A DNA stretch of 17,017 nucleotides, taken from DASYYE01 sp035946955 (GTDB taxonomy: Bacteria > Actinomycetota > Actinomycetes > Streptosporangiales > Streptosporangiaceae). How positions within the stretch are numbered: position 1 is the stretch's first letter; each line of letters begins with the position of its first letter. The DNA lies in the NCBI GenBank assembly GCA_035946955.1, contig DASYYE010000293.1, positions 1 through 17,017 on the forward strand. The letters run 5' to 3'. Under the pieces are notes generated by a model. That model saw only the letters and a program-made list of their open reading frames with translations. It was not told the origin of the DNA and ran no database searches. This document shows, piece by piece, positions 6,267 through 13,006 of the stretch. The translations under genes and the position numbers were made by a program.

Positions 6267-7481
6267 TCAGAGGGTTTCGCGCCGCAGCATCAGGTACGCG
6301 CGTTCGGACTCGTTGGCCGTCAGGCCGGCCGCGGCTTCGTAGGCGGCCCTGGCTTCCTCGTTCCGGCCGAGCCTGCGAAGCAGGTCCGCCCGGGTCGCGT
6401 GGAACAGATGGTAGCCGTCAAGCCCCAACCCATCGGTGATGGCCAGCGCGGCACCCGGGCCGTAGACCTCTGCGACGGCCACACAACGGTTGAGGGCCAC
6501 CACCGGGGTGGGAGTCACCGCCATGAGCTGGTCGTACAGGGCCAGGATCTGCACCCAGTCCGTAGCAGCGGCGGTGGGGGCGTCGCTGTGCACCGCGTTG
6601 ATGGCGGCCTGGATCTGGTACGGCCCTGGGTGGTTCCGGCGCAAGCAGGCGCGCACGAGTTGCTGGCCTTCGCTGACCATGGCGTGGTCCCAGCGGCTGC
6701 GGTCCTGGTTGGCGAGTGGGATCAGCGAACCGTCCGCGCCGGTCCGGCTGTCCCGGCGGGCGTGGGTCAGCAGCAGCAGGGCCAGCAGGCCCAGCACTTC
6801 CGGCTCGTCAGGCATGAGCTCGGCGAGCAGCCTGGCCAGGCGCACGGCCTCGTCGCAGAGCTCACCGCGGATGAGGTCTCCACCGCTGGAGGCCGCGTAA
6901 CCCTCGTTGAAGACCAGGTAGACGACGGCCAGCACCGGCGGGAGACGGTTGGGGAGTTCGCTGTCGCGCGGCACGCGGTAGGGGATGCGAGCGTCGCGGA
7001 TCTTCCGCTTGGCCCGGACCAGGCGCTGCGCGAGGGTGGCCTCAGGCAGCAGGAAGGCACGGGCGATCTCTGGTGTCTGGAGCCCGGCGATGAGCCGGAG
7101 TGTGAGGGCGACCTGGGCTTCCGCGGCGAGGGACGGATGGCAGCAGGTGAAGATCAGCCGCAGCCGGTCGTCATGCACTGGGCCCACCTCCGGTGAGTCC
7201 GCCGGGGTGCTCAGCATGGCCGCCTGCGTCTCGCGGCCATAGCGCGAGGACTCCCGGCGCAGTCGGTCCAGCGCTTTGTTACGGGCCGTGGTGACTATCC
7301 AGCCACCGGGGTTGGGCGGAACTCCGGTCGCGGGCCATCTCTCGGCGGCCACGGCAAAGGCCTCTTGGACCGCCTCTTCAGCGAGGTCGATGTCGCCGAA
7401 GAGGCGGACCAGAGTGGCCACGGCGCGCCCCGAACTCTCCCGGTAGGTGTGCTCCAGGGCAGCGGCGTCCGTGCTTGGCAC
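6267..7481 (-). CDS. ECF42-group RNA polymerase sigma factor with C-terminal TPR-like extension
   Basis: 404 residues, about twice the size of a plain ECF sigma. Region 2 spans about 10-80 (DLAEEAVQEAFAVA, WIVTTARNKALDRLRR). The family signature DDRLRLIFTCCHPSL is at 104-118 and region 4 at about 118-160 (LRLIAGLQTPEIARAFLLPEATLAQRLVRAKRKI). Then comes the DUF6596 block with YLVFNEGYAASSG (188-200) and a TPR-like end (LGRNEEARAAYEAAAGL). ECF42 factors have no dedicated anti-sigma; the C-terminal extension is needed for activity. The GTG start at 7481 lies 3 nt after the stop of the YCII gene, with GGAGAA upstream, so the pair is one operon. Genes of this pair are typical partners and the pair is often autoregulated. 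Confidence 0.93.
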   Translation of the reverse strand: MPSTDAAALEHTYRESSGRAVATLVRLFGDIDLAEEAVQEAFAVAAERWPATGVPPNPGGWIVTTARNKALDRLRRESSRYGRETQAAMLSTPADSPEVGPVHDDRLRLIFTCCHPSLAAEAQVALTLRLIAGLQTPEIARAFLLPEATLAQRLVRAKRKIRDARIPYRVPRDSELPNRLPPVLAVVYLVFNEGYAASSGGDLIRGELCDEAVRLARLLAELMPDEPEVLGLLALLLLTHARRDSRTGADGSLIPLANQDRSRWDHAMVSEGQQLVRACLRRNHPGPYQIQAAINAVHSDAPTAAATDWVQILALYDQLMAVTPTPVVALNRCVAVAEVYGPGAALAITDGLGLDGYHLFHATRADLLRRLGRNEEARAAYEAAAGLTANESERAYLMLRRETL

Positions 7482-7484
7482 GGC

Positions 7485-7841
7485 CTAGTTCTCCGGAACC
7501 TCCTGGAAGGGCCTGACCTCTACCGGCGCGCGGCACGCCGCGGATGCCTTGGCTGCCCATTCCAGTGCGGCGTCCAGGTCGGCGGCATTGATGACCCAGA
7601 AACCGCCGAGCTGCTCCTTGGTCTCGGCGAACGGTCCGTCTGTGGTGACGACCTGGCCACCCTGTGCCCGGACCACCGTGGCCGTGGACGGTGGGTGCAG
7701 GCCACCGGCGAACACCCACGCGCCGGTCGCCCTCAGCTCGTCGTTGACGGTGTCGACCGCCTTGTACGTCTGCTGCATCTCCTCTTCCGGGGGCGTCGGG
7801 TCGCCATCGACCATGTGCACGGCGAGCAGGTACTGAGTCAT
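7485..7841 (-). CDS. YCII-related (DGPF-domain) protein, partner of the ECF42 sigma factor
   Basis: 118 residues. The start MTQYLLAVHM and the TTDGPFAETKEQLGGFWVI motif (DGPF at 68-71) are diagnostic of YCII-related proteins, small ferredoxin-like alpha/beta folds. AAAGGAGG is well placed before ATG 7841. DGPF genes flank ECF42 sigma genes in many actinobacteria and are known ECF42 targets; their chemistry is unresolved. It is first in the operon with the sigma gene 3 nt downstream, and is divergent from the aquaporin gene. Length is normal for the family. Confidence 0.93.
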   Translation of the reverse strand: MTQYLLAVHMVDGDPTPPEEEMQQTYKAVDTVNDELRATGAWVFAGGLHPPSTATVVRAQGGQVVTTDGPFAETKEQLGGFWVINAADLDAALEWAAKASAACRAPVEVRPFQEVPEN

Positions 7842-7892
7842 GTCGGTCCTCCTTTGGAACCGGGGCGGCGCCCTGCCGCTCCCTCCATCCTT

Positions 7893-7921
7893 GTCACGAA
7901 CGGCATCCGCCCGGATCGACA
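7893..7921 (-). promoter_or_regulatory. Candidate ECF42-dependent promoter for the YCII-sigma operon
   Basis: On the minus strand TGTCGA (7921-7916) lies about 75 nt upstream of the YCII ATG. It matches the -35 motif reported for ECF42 factors in Streptomyces (from memory). CGTTCGTGAC follows at 7902-7893, where a -10 of the CG-rich ECF kind would fall. This would make the sigma factor drive its own operon. The -10 is weakly supported. Confidence 0.4.
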
Positions 7922-7972
7922 CCCCCCGGCAGAAAAACTGGTTCTCTTCCCGGTAACCCAGCCGCTCGTCGA

Positions 7973-8009
7973 CGGAGCCCGGGTCACCCACGCGGTCGCC
8001 CGGGCTCCG
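7973..8009. repeat. 11-bp perfect inverted repeat in the YCII/aquaporin divergent region
   Basis: CGGAGCCCGGG (7973-7983) and CCCGGGCTCCG (7999-8009) are separated by 15 nt. It lies about 50 bp beyond the candidate ECF42 -35 box and about 70 bp before the aquaporin ATG. It could be a dimeric regulator site shared by both genes or a leader hairpin for the aquaporin. Confidence 0.6.
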
Positions 8010-8078
8010 CATTCGGAGGTGTACTGAAAGGGAACGGGTGCACCGTAGAGGTGACGAAGCGGGAGGGGGACGTCCGCC

Positions 8079-9020
8079 ATGACCGATGCCACGCGGTGGC
8101 ACCGTACCCGGGAGGAGTGTGGTCCGTTGAACCGCCCGCCCAGCGGCGCCAGTGGGCAGGAGCAGGTTCGTCCCACTGCGGCGCTCAGCTCCCTGGGCCG
8201 GCCGAACGCGGTCATGCGGCAGTTTGACTTCTGGGACGACAGGTACGAGGGCCGGCGCTTGTTCTCCGAGCTCCTGGGAACGTTCTTCCTGGTCCTCGTG
8301 GCGGTTGGCGGCCCGATGGTGAACGCCAGGTTTGGCGGGCACGCCATCCCCGGCCCTGCGCTGGTGGTCGCCCCGGCCCTGATGGTGATGGCCATCATCC
8401 TGTTCATGGGGACGGTCTCGGGAGCGCACCTGAACCCCGCTGTCAGCGTCGCGTTCGCAATGCGGGGTGACTTCCCGTGGAAGCGGGTGCCGGCATACGT
8501 GGTGGCCCAGGTGGTGGGTGCCGTACTGGCCACGCTGGCGTTGTGGGCTCTGGTCGGCCGGCACGGCAGCGCCGGCCTCACGCTCCCCGGCCCGGGTATC
8601 CCGGCGATTCGGGCCATGCTGTGGGAGATGGTGCTGACCACCGGCCTGGTCAGTGTCATCCTCGGCACCGCATCCGGGGCGCAGCAGGTGGGGGCGTTCG
8701 CCGCGCTCGGGGTCGGCAGCTACATCGCCCTGGCGGGGCTGTGGGGATCGCCGGTCAGTGGCGCCTCCATGAACCCGGCCCGTTCGCTCGGGCCCGCCCT
8801 CGTGCTGGGCGACTGGACTGCCTGGTGGGCCTATCTGGTGGGGCCGGTGGCGGGTGCGGTGATCGCGGTGGGGTTCGCCTTTGTGCTGCGTGGCCGCGGC
8901 GGCGGTGCGTCGAGCACACGCGCTGCCCAGGGCACGCTGGGCCCGCTGTGGCGGCCCGGGCTGTTCGGCAGGCCCATGTCCGCACCGGACGAGTCGTCCT
9001 CGCCGCAAGAGTCCCACTGA
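8079..9020 (+). CDS. Aquaporin / MIP-family channel
   Basis: 313 residues. Both channel signatures are present: SGAHLNPAVS with NPA at 119-121 and SGASMNPARS with NPA at 232-234, followed by the selectivity-filter Arg235. Six membrane helices fill residues about 60-270. It should carry water or small neutral solutes such as glycerol across the cytoplasmic membrane; the substrate is not decidable by eye. The family core starts at RRLFSELLGTFFLVL, so the 58-residue polar N-terminus and the roughly 40-residue Ser/Pro/Gly-rich C-terminus are extra. GGGAGGGGGA lies upstream of ATG 8079. An internal Met46 (MRQFDFWDD) lacks an SD but would give a more usual length. It is transcribed away from the ECF42 operon. 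Confidence 0.92.
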   Translation: MTDATRWHRTREECGPLNRPPSGASGQEQVRPTAALSSLGRPNAVMRQFDFWDDRYEGRRLFSELLGTFFLVLVAVGGPMVNARFGGHAIPGPALVVAPALMVMAIILFMGTVSGAHLNPAVSVAFAMRGDFPWKRVPAYVVAQVVGAVLATLALWALVGRHGSAGLTLPGPGIPAIRAMLWEMVLTTGLVSVILGTASGAQQVGAFAALGVGSYIALAGLWGSPVSGASMNPARSLGPALVLGDWTAWWAYLVGPVAGAVIAVGFAFVLRGRGGGASSTRAAQGTLGPLWRPGLFGRPMSAPDESSSPQESH

Positions 9021-9085
9021 CCAGGGGAACGGCTAGGCCCGGGCAGGGACCACGACCAGCATGCGGTGTCGCCGACAATGAGGCT

Positions 9086-9430
9086 GTGATCTACGTCGAA
9101 CCAGCCCGCTTTGAGGAGATGGTGACAGCGGCGCTCGACGGGCTGCCGCCCGAGCTCGGCGCCATCATGAGCAATGTCGCCGTCACGGTCGAGCACGACG
9201 GGGGCCCGCCCGGACTGCTCGGGCTGTACCAGGGAGTACCGCTGACCAACCGCACCACCAGCGCCTATGCCGGGGCACTGCCCGACCGGATCACGATCTT
9301 CCGCCGGGCGATCTGCGCGGTGTGCAGCAGCGAGGACGAGGTCGCCCAGCAGGTACGCCGCACTGTCATCCACGAAGTCGCCCACCACTTCGGCATCGGC
9401 GACGAGCGCCTGCGTGAACTTGGCTGGTGA
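9086..9430 (+). CDS. Minimal zincin-fold metallopeptidase (HExxHxxGxxD)
   Basis: 114 residues. The C-terminus carries HEVAHHFGIGD: His96, Glu97, His100, Gly103 and Asp106, a metzincin-like zinc site characteristic of small bacterial 'metallopeptidase family' (DUF1025) proteins. The N-terminal ARFEEMVTAALDGLPPEL and the LGLYQGVPLTNR segment are also typical. No signal peptide, so it is cytoplasmic; its natural substrates are unknown. The start is GTG 9086, with GAGG only 2 nt away, so translation may be weak or leaderless. It lies 65 bp after the aquaporin and is convergent with the FAD oxidoreductase, 34 bp between stops, with no clear terminator. Confidence 0.92.
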   Translation: MIYVEPARFEEMVTAALDGLPPELGAIMSNVAVTVEHDGGPPGLLGLYQGVPLTNRTTSAYAGALPDRITIFRRAICAVCSSEDEVAQQVRRTVIHEVAHHFGIGDERLRELGW

Positions 9431-9464
9431 CGGCCGTACGGGGTCAGTTCCTGGTTGCCTGCCC

Positions 9465-10937
9465 TCAGGCCGTGGTCTCGTGTCCCACCCGGCCGAGGTC
9501 GGGCGGGTCACGTACCCCGAACACATCGCGCAAGGCGGTCAGGGCGGCGAACTCCCCGCAGCGGCCGTGCACGCCGGGTGCTGGCGGTGTCGAGGACGAG
9601 CACAGGTACACCCCGGGCAGCGGCGTCCGGTACGGGTTCCAGCGCAGCACCGGGCGGGCCACCATCTGGCGGATGGTCTGGCTGCCTGCGGAGATGTCCC
9701 CGCCCACGTAGTTGGGGTTGGCCGCCTCGTGCTGGGCGGCCGTCCTGGTGTGGCGGGCGAGCACGAGGTCGGTGAAGCCCGGCGCGAACCGCTCGATCTG
9801 CGCGTCGATCCGCGCGGTCATGTCCACGGTCGATCCGGACGGGACGTGGCAGTACGCCCAGAGGGTGTGCTGACCCCGCGGTGCCCTGGTGGGGTCGACC
9901 ATGGACGCCTGGACGGCGAGCACATAGGGCGAGTCCGGGTGCTGCCCGCGCGCGACCTGGGCCTCGCCCGCGGCGACCTCCTCGAACGTGCCGCCGAGGT
10001 GCAGCGTCCCCGCACGCCGGCACTGTTCGTTGGCCCAGGGCACTGGGCCGGACAGTGCATAGTCCACCTTGCAGACCCCCGCCCCGTATCGGAACCGCGC
10101 GAGCGCGTCGCGGTAGCGGGACGGCAGCCGGTCCCCGGCCAGCGCGAGCAGCCCACGCGGGCTCACGTCGAGCAGCACGGCCTGGGCAGCTGGCAGCTCA
10201 CGCAGGGACCGGACCCAGTGGCCGGTCTCCACCCACCCGCCAGCCGCGTGGACCGCCTTGGCCATCGCGTCGGTGATCCGGGCGCTGCCCCCACGCACCA
10301 CAGGCCAGCCGACCGTGTGGGCGAGGGTGGCGAACATCAGGCCCACCCCGCCGGTCGGCGGGGTGTCCAGCGGCATCATCGCGTGCGCGGCCGCACCTGC
10401 GATGAGCGCCCGGGCCTCTTCCGTGTGCATCCGCCGGGCTATCGCCGAGGCCGGGAGCAGCGCCTGCCAGCCGAAGGAGGCCACTGCGCGCGAGGGGCGT
10501 GGTGGTCGGCGCATGGTGGACAGGACCACATCGACCAGAGCGTCTTTGTCGCCGGTCAGCGGGCCCATGAGCCTGCGGTAGGCGGGTGCGTCAGTGCCGA
10601 GCCCGGCTGCGGTCTCCACCATGTCGCGGGTCACGGCAGCGGCGCGTCCGCCGTCCAGTGGGTGCGCGAACTCCACCTGTGGGCAGGCAACGGAGACCCC
10701 TCGCCCAGCCAGCCCGAACCGCCGGAAGAACGGCGACGCCATGGCCAGCGGGTGCCCGGCCGCGCACGTGTCATGCCAGAAACCGGGGAGTGTGAGCTCC
10801 TCGGTCCGGCACCCGCCCCCGGCTGTCGGCGCGCCCTCAACCACCAGCACCCGCAACCCGGCAGCGGCTAGCGTCACCGCCGCAGCCAGACCATTCGGCC
10901 CGCTGCCGACCACGACCGCGTCCGCGTCACCGGCCAC
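9465..10937 (-). CDS. FAD-dependent oxidoreductase, phytoene-dehydrogenase-like (COG1233)
   Basis: 490 residues. The N-terminal Rossmann motif VVVGSGPNGLAAA (8-20, G11-S-G13-P-N-G16) ends with acidic Glu34 (VLVVEG), the FAD ribose-binding residue. GGGCRTEELTLPGFWHDTC follows, typical of the CrtI/PYROXD2 superfamily. The C-terminal FAD block is PGVYLCSSSTPPAPGVHGRCGEFAA. Such enzymes oxidise or desaturate hydrophobic substrates. No carotenoid genes are adjacent, so a carotenoid role is not supported. In the final block the usual CGSGTHPGGGV has become CSSSTPPAPGV, a divergence from the common form. The GTG start at 10937 has GGGAGG about 6 nt upstream. It lies downstream of the CBS gene on the same strand with a 112-bp gap. 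Confidence 0.9.
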   Translation of the reverse strand: MAGDADAVVVGSGPNGLAAAVTLAAAGLRVLVVEGAPTAGGGCRTEELTLPGFWHDTCAAGHPLAMASPFFRRFGLAGRGVSVACPQVEFAHPLDGGRAAAVTRDMVETAAGLGTDAPAYRRLMGPLTGDKDALVDVVLSTMRRPPRPSRAVASFGWQALLPASAIARRMHTEEARALIAGAAAHAMMPLDTPPTGGVGLMFATLAHTVGWPVVRGGSARITDAMAKAVHAAGGWVETGHWVRSLRELPAAQAVLLDVSPRGLLALAGDRLPSRYRDALARFRYGAGVCKVDYALSGPVPWANEQCRRAGTLHLGGTFEEVAAGEAQVARGQHPDSPYVLAVQASMVDPTRAPRGQHTLWAYCHVPSGSTVDMTARIDAQIERFAPGFTDLVLARHTRTAAQHEAANPNYVGGDISAGSQTIRQMVARPVLRWNPYRTPLPGVYLCSSSTPPAPGVHGRCGEFAALTALRDVFGVRDPPDLGRVGHETTA

Positions 10938-10955
10938 GGCCGGCCTCCCAGGTCG

Positions 10956-11048
10956 CTAGGTGTCCAGGTAGTGCTTGTCCTAGGGAGCGCCCTCGGAGTC
11001 GTAGCGGAAGCCGTCGAGGAAGCGGCGGAAGACTCGGAGGAGGAGCTT
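10956..11048 (-). pseudogene. Possible remnant of a short coding sequence between CBS and oxidoreductase genes
   Basis: In one minus frame the gap reads KLLLRVFRRFLDGFRYDSE, then GAP-stop-DKHYLDT-stop. Nearly every third position is G or C, as in real genes here, yet the frame has no start of its own and contains an internal TAG. It could be the decayed tail of a lost gene or chance. It is not the CBS gene frame, which stops at 11050. Weak call. Confidence 0.25.
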
Positions 11049-11049
11049 T

Positions 11050-11469
11050 CTAGGCCACTGGGCGGCGGATCCTGGCGGCGAACAGGTCGCGCAGGCTCAC
11101 CACGCCGCAGACGACCCGCTTCTCGACCACCGGCAGGTGACGGAAGCCGTGCAGCAGCATGATCTGCGCCGCTTCCTCGGCCGGGCAGTCAGGGCCAGCA
11201 GACTCCGGGTCCGGGGTCATCCAGTCCGAGACCATGGCCACGGACAGGTCTTCCCCTGACGCGGCGGCACGCAGCACGTCGCGCTCGGTGAGGATGCCGA
11301 CCAGGAAGGGCCCCTGCATGACCACGGCGGAACCCACCCGGGCGTGGACCATCCGGGCGGCCGTCGCCGCGACCGACTCTTCCGGCGACGTCGTGGCCAC
11401 ACGGGAGGTCATGACGTCGCGGAGCACCGGCCCCACGATCGTGGCGGGACGCTGCAGGCTGTCAGTCAC
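11050..11469 (-). CDS. CBS-pair domain protein
   Basis: 139 residues formed almost wholly of two CBS motifs. The first is about 14-68 (VLRDVMTSRVATTSPEES ... GILTERDVLRA), the second about 80-133 (WMTPDP ... GFRHLPVVEKR ... GVVSLRDLFAA). Stand-alone CBS pairs bind adenosyl ligands such as AMP, ATP, NAD or SAM and sense energy state; the partner is not evident here. The GTG start at 11469 lies inside the end of the upstream 80-residue gene, an 8-nt overlap that implies translational coupling. AGGTAGG precedes it. No membrane segments. Confidence 0.92.
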   Translation of the reverse strand: MTDSLQRPATIVGPVLRDVMTSRVATTSPEESVAATAARMVHARVGSAVVMQGPFLVGILTERDVLRAAASGEDLSVAMVSDWMTPDPESAGPDCPAEEAAQIMLLHGFRHLPVVEKRVVCGVVSLRDLFAARIRRPVA

Positions 11470-11704
11470 TGCCGCCTACCTCATCTAGTTCGACGTCGCG
11501 GTGTGGGGTTGATGGCCCGGCAAGCTCCTCCGACAGCATCCGGTAGAGCGAACCGGCCCACGCGGACAGGCTTGGCCACTTCTTCCAGAACACCTGGAGC
11601 GTCGTTTCGTCGAAGTCGGCGTGCGCCCGCTCGGGGGAAACGGTGTCCCTGACGTCCTCGAGACCGTAGATCAGGCTGAGGAACTGGCTGGCCGGATCAT
11701 CCAT
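11462..11704 (-). CDS. Small acidic protein of unknown function, coupled to the CBS gene
   Basis: 80 residues, unrecognised. It is rich in Asp and Glu with aromatic and helical parts (QFLSLIYGLEDVRDTV, LQVFWKKWPSLSAWAGSLYRML) and an acidic end (VELDEVGGSD). GGAGGGAGGG sits just before ATG 11704, a very strong ribosome binding site. The 8-nt overlap with the CBS gene supports a two-gene unit, so it may be a partner of the CBS protein. No signal peptide or membrane helix. Confidence 0.7.
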   Translation of the reverse strand: MDDPASQFLSLIYGLEDVRDTVSPERAHADFDETTLQVFWKKWPSLSAWAGSLYRMLSEELAGPSTPHRDVELDEVGGSD

Positions 11705-11902
11705 GAGCCCTCCCTCCGGTTGCGAGTGTAAGCCCCGGCCCTGCGCCAGCGCGAGAGCGCATTGGACCCCACACGGCGGGCGTTGGTGCTTGCGGCGGCC
11801 CGCACTCAGGTGGTTTCCCGACGTCAGCCCCGGTTTCTTGCACTGATGTCGTACTTGATACTGAGTGTAAGCGACATGGAGCAGTCTGTGTCTATGGGGT
11901 GA

Positions 11903-12613
11903 TCAGCGGGCTGCCAGCATGGCCAGCAGGGCGCCCCCGAGAAGGAACGGCCCGAAGCTGATGGCGCTGTGCAGCGTGATCCGGCGGGCTGCTAGCAGCC
12001 CCAGGCTGACCACGGCCGACAGTACGAACCCGAGGGCAGCTCCGGCCACCACGGCGGTCCATCCGAGCCAGCCGAGCACCAGCCCGGCGAGCCCGGCCAC
12101 CTTGACATCGCCACCGCCAAGCTGCCCGGGGCGCACCAGCGCGATGAGCAGGTACACGCCGGCCAGGGCCAGGCCTGCCAGCAGTGCCCGCACCAGTGGG
12201 GCCGCTTCGTGCTGCCAGAGCGCCGCGCCGGCCAGCAGTGCCACCAGCACCGGGAAGGCGGGCAAGGTGAGACGGTCGGGAAGCCGCTGGACCGCGATAT
12301 CGATGGCGGCCAGGGCCACGCCCAGCACACCGAAGACCGCGAACGCGGCCATGACCGGCTGGCCGCCGAACCGTCCGAAGAGCAGGGCCAAGACGGCGGC
12401 ACTCGCGAGTTCCAGTGTGCCCGGAACCCCCAGAGACCGCCTGCACGAGCCGCACCGCAGGGCAGCCCAGGGGCGGATGGGTGCCGCGCAGTAGGGGCAC
12501 GCCGTCCGGTTCTCCTCGCCGCTGGGCACCGACAGCCGGAACACTGGCCCGCGCAGGGCCGCACCAACCGGCAGTCCTGCGACGGCCCCCACAGCGGCCC
12601 ACGCGACGTCCAT
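11903..12613 (-). CDS. Type IV prepilin peptidase (A24 aspartic membrane protease)
   Basis: 236 residues. It has the N-terminal zinc site Cys39-x2-Cys42 ... Cys54-x2-Cys57 of full-length PilD-type enzymes. The two catalytic aspartates are Asp105 (AAIDIAVQRLPDRLTLP) and Asp169 (GGGDVKVAG). About seven membrane helices. The enzyme cleaves prepilin leader peptides at the cytoplasmic membrane face; the Cys-rich part suggests N-methylation ability too, although the methylase motif is not clear. The preferred start is ATG 12613 (MDVAWAAVGAVAG), with only a weak GGGA upstream. No pilin, pilus ATPase or secretion genes are adjacent, so its substrates lie elsewhere. It is divergent from the HExxE gene. 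Confidence 0.92.
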   Translation of the reverse strand: MDVAWAAVGAVAGLPVGAALRGPVFRLSVPSGEENRTACPYCAAPIRPWAALRCGSCRRSLGVPGTLELASAAVLALLFGRFGGQPVMAAFAVFGVLGVALAAIDIAVQRLPDRLTLPAFPVLVALLAGAALWQHEAAPLVRALLAGLALAGVYLLIALVRPGQLGGGDVKVAGLAGLVLGWLGWTAVVAGAALGFVLSAVVSLGLLAARRITLHSAISFGPFLLGGALLAMLAAR

Positions 12614-12884
12614 GCTGTCCCAACCTAGCCCACGGCACCGCTGGTCATTACGTTCCGCTTTCAATCGACTATGCCCCGTGTCGGCTGTTTGCCCGGCGTG
12701 CCGGTCAATGCGCGCGGGCGTTCCCGTCCGGCTGAGTCGCGGCAGGGACGGTCCGGTGCTCCCAGAGGTGTGCACGGCGCCCTGCGCACCTGCTTGTGGT
12801 CACAACTTGATGGGAGACTTCCGGGCTTCCACTTGACCAGAATGTACCGATTGGCGAAAACTCTCCGGTAACAACCGCTATGAG
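12614..12884. promoter_or_regulatory. Divergent gap upstream of prepilin peptidase and HExxE genes
   Basis: Gene-free region. TTGACC at 12833-12838 resembles a plus-strand -35 box and is followed by the locally AT-richer segment 12839-12875. I see no convincing -10. The downstream part of the gap, 12885-13002, holds the hairpins and palindrome listed separately. No coding sequence is supported here. Confidence 0.3.
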
Positions 12885-12959
12885 CCGGGCTCAGCCCGGG
12901 TCTGCCAGGCCGTCGGGGCTGGCAGAGGCCCTCACGGCGGCTTCCCTCCCATAAGCCGC
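12885..12959 (+). promoter_or_regulatory. Three tandem hairpins in the leader of the HExxE gene
   Basis: Three perfect stems sit within 75 nt. CCGGGC-tca-GCCCGG is at 12885-12899. TCTGCCAG/CTGGCAGA (12901-12908 and 12919-12926) has a 10-nt loop. GCGGCTT/AAGCCGC (12937-12943 and 12953-12959) has the loop CCCTCCCAT. No plus gene ends upstream, so they are not a terminator for another gene. The pyrimidine loop of stem 3 could pair with the GGAG of the downstream ribosome binding site (12998-13001). I do not recognise a known riboswitch. Seen directly: the stems. Inferred: regulatory role. Confidence 0.5.
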
Positions 12960-12973
12960 AGCCTTCCGGGTGA

Positions 12974-12995
12974 GTCTCGACAACGTTGTCAAGAC
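12974..12995. promoter_or_regulatory. 22-bp near-perfect palindrome with GACAACGTTGTC core, abutting the RBS
   Basis: The 12-bp core at 12979-12990 is a perfect palindrome. It extends to GTCT...AGAC (12974-12977 and 12992-12995) with one mismatched pair. The AACGTT centre is typical of LacI/GalR-family operators. It ends immediately before the AAGGAGA ribosome site (12996-13002). It also overlaps a second inverted repeat, TTGTC-AA-GACAA (12986-12997), whose right arm enters the ribosome site. Confidence 0.6.
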
Positions 12996-13006
12996 AAGGA
13001 GAACTC

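Noticed and set aside
7485..9017. 510-residue minus ORF as a fusion to the YCII protein
   Set aside because: The YCII start at 7841 has a perfect RBS. The upstream extension is antisense to the aquaporin and low-complexity Arg/Gly/His.
9267..10871. 534-residue plus ORF
   Set aside because: Antisense to the FAD oxidoreductase and overlapping the metallopeptidase in another frame; no domain seen.
11845..11901. 18-codon plus ORF in the gap upstream of the prepilin peptidase stop
   Set aside because: It uses codons rare in this genome (ATA, GTA, AGT) and has no RBS. The gap 11705-11902 otherwise shows only an AT-richer stretch near 11838-11872, perhaps a promoter for the small acidic gene.
12839..12960. 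Known c-di-AMP, c-di-GMP or cobalamin riboswitch
   Set aside because: I could not match the conserved sequence blocks of these classes; only the hairpins themselves are supported.
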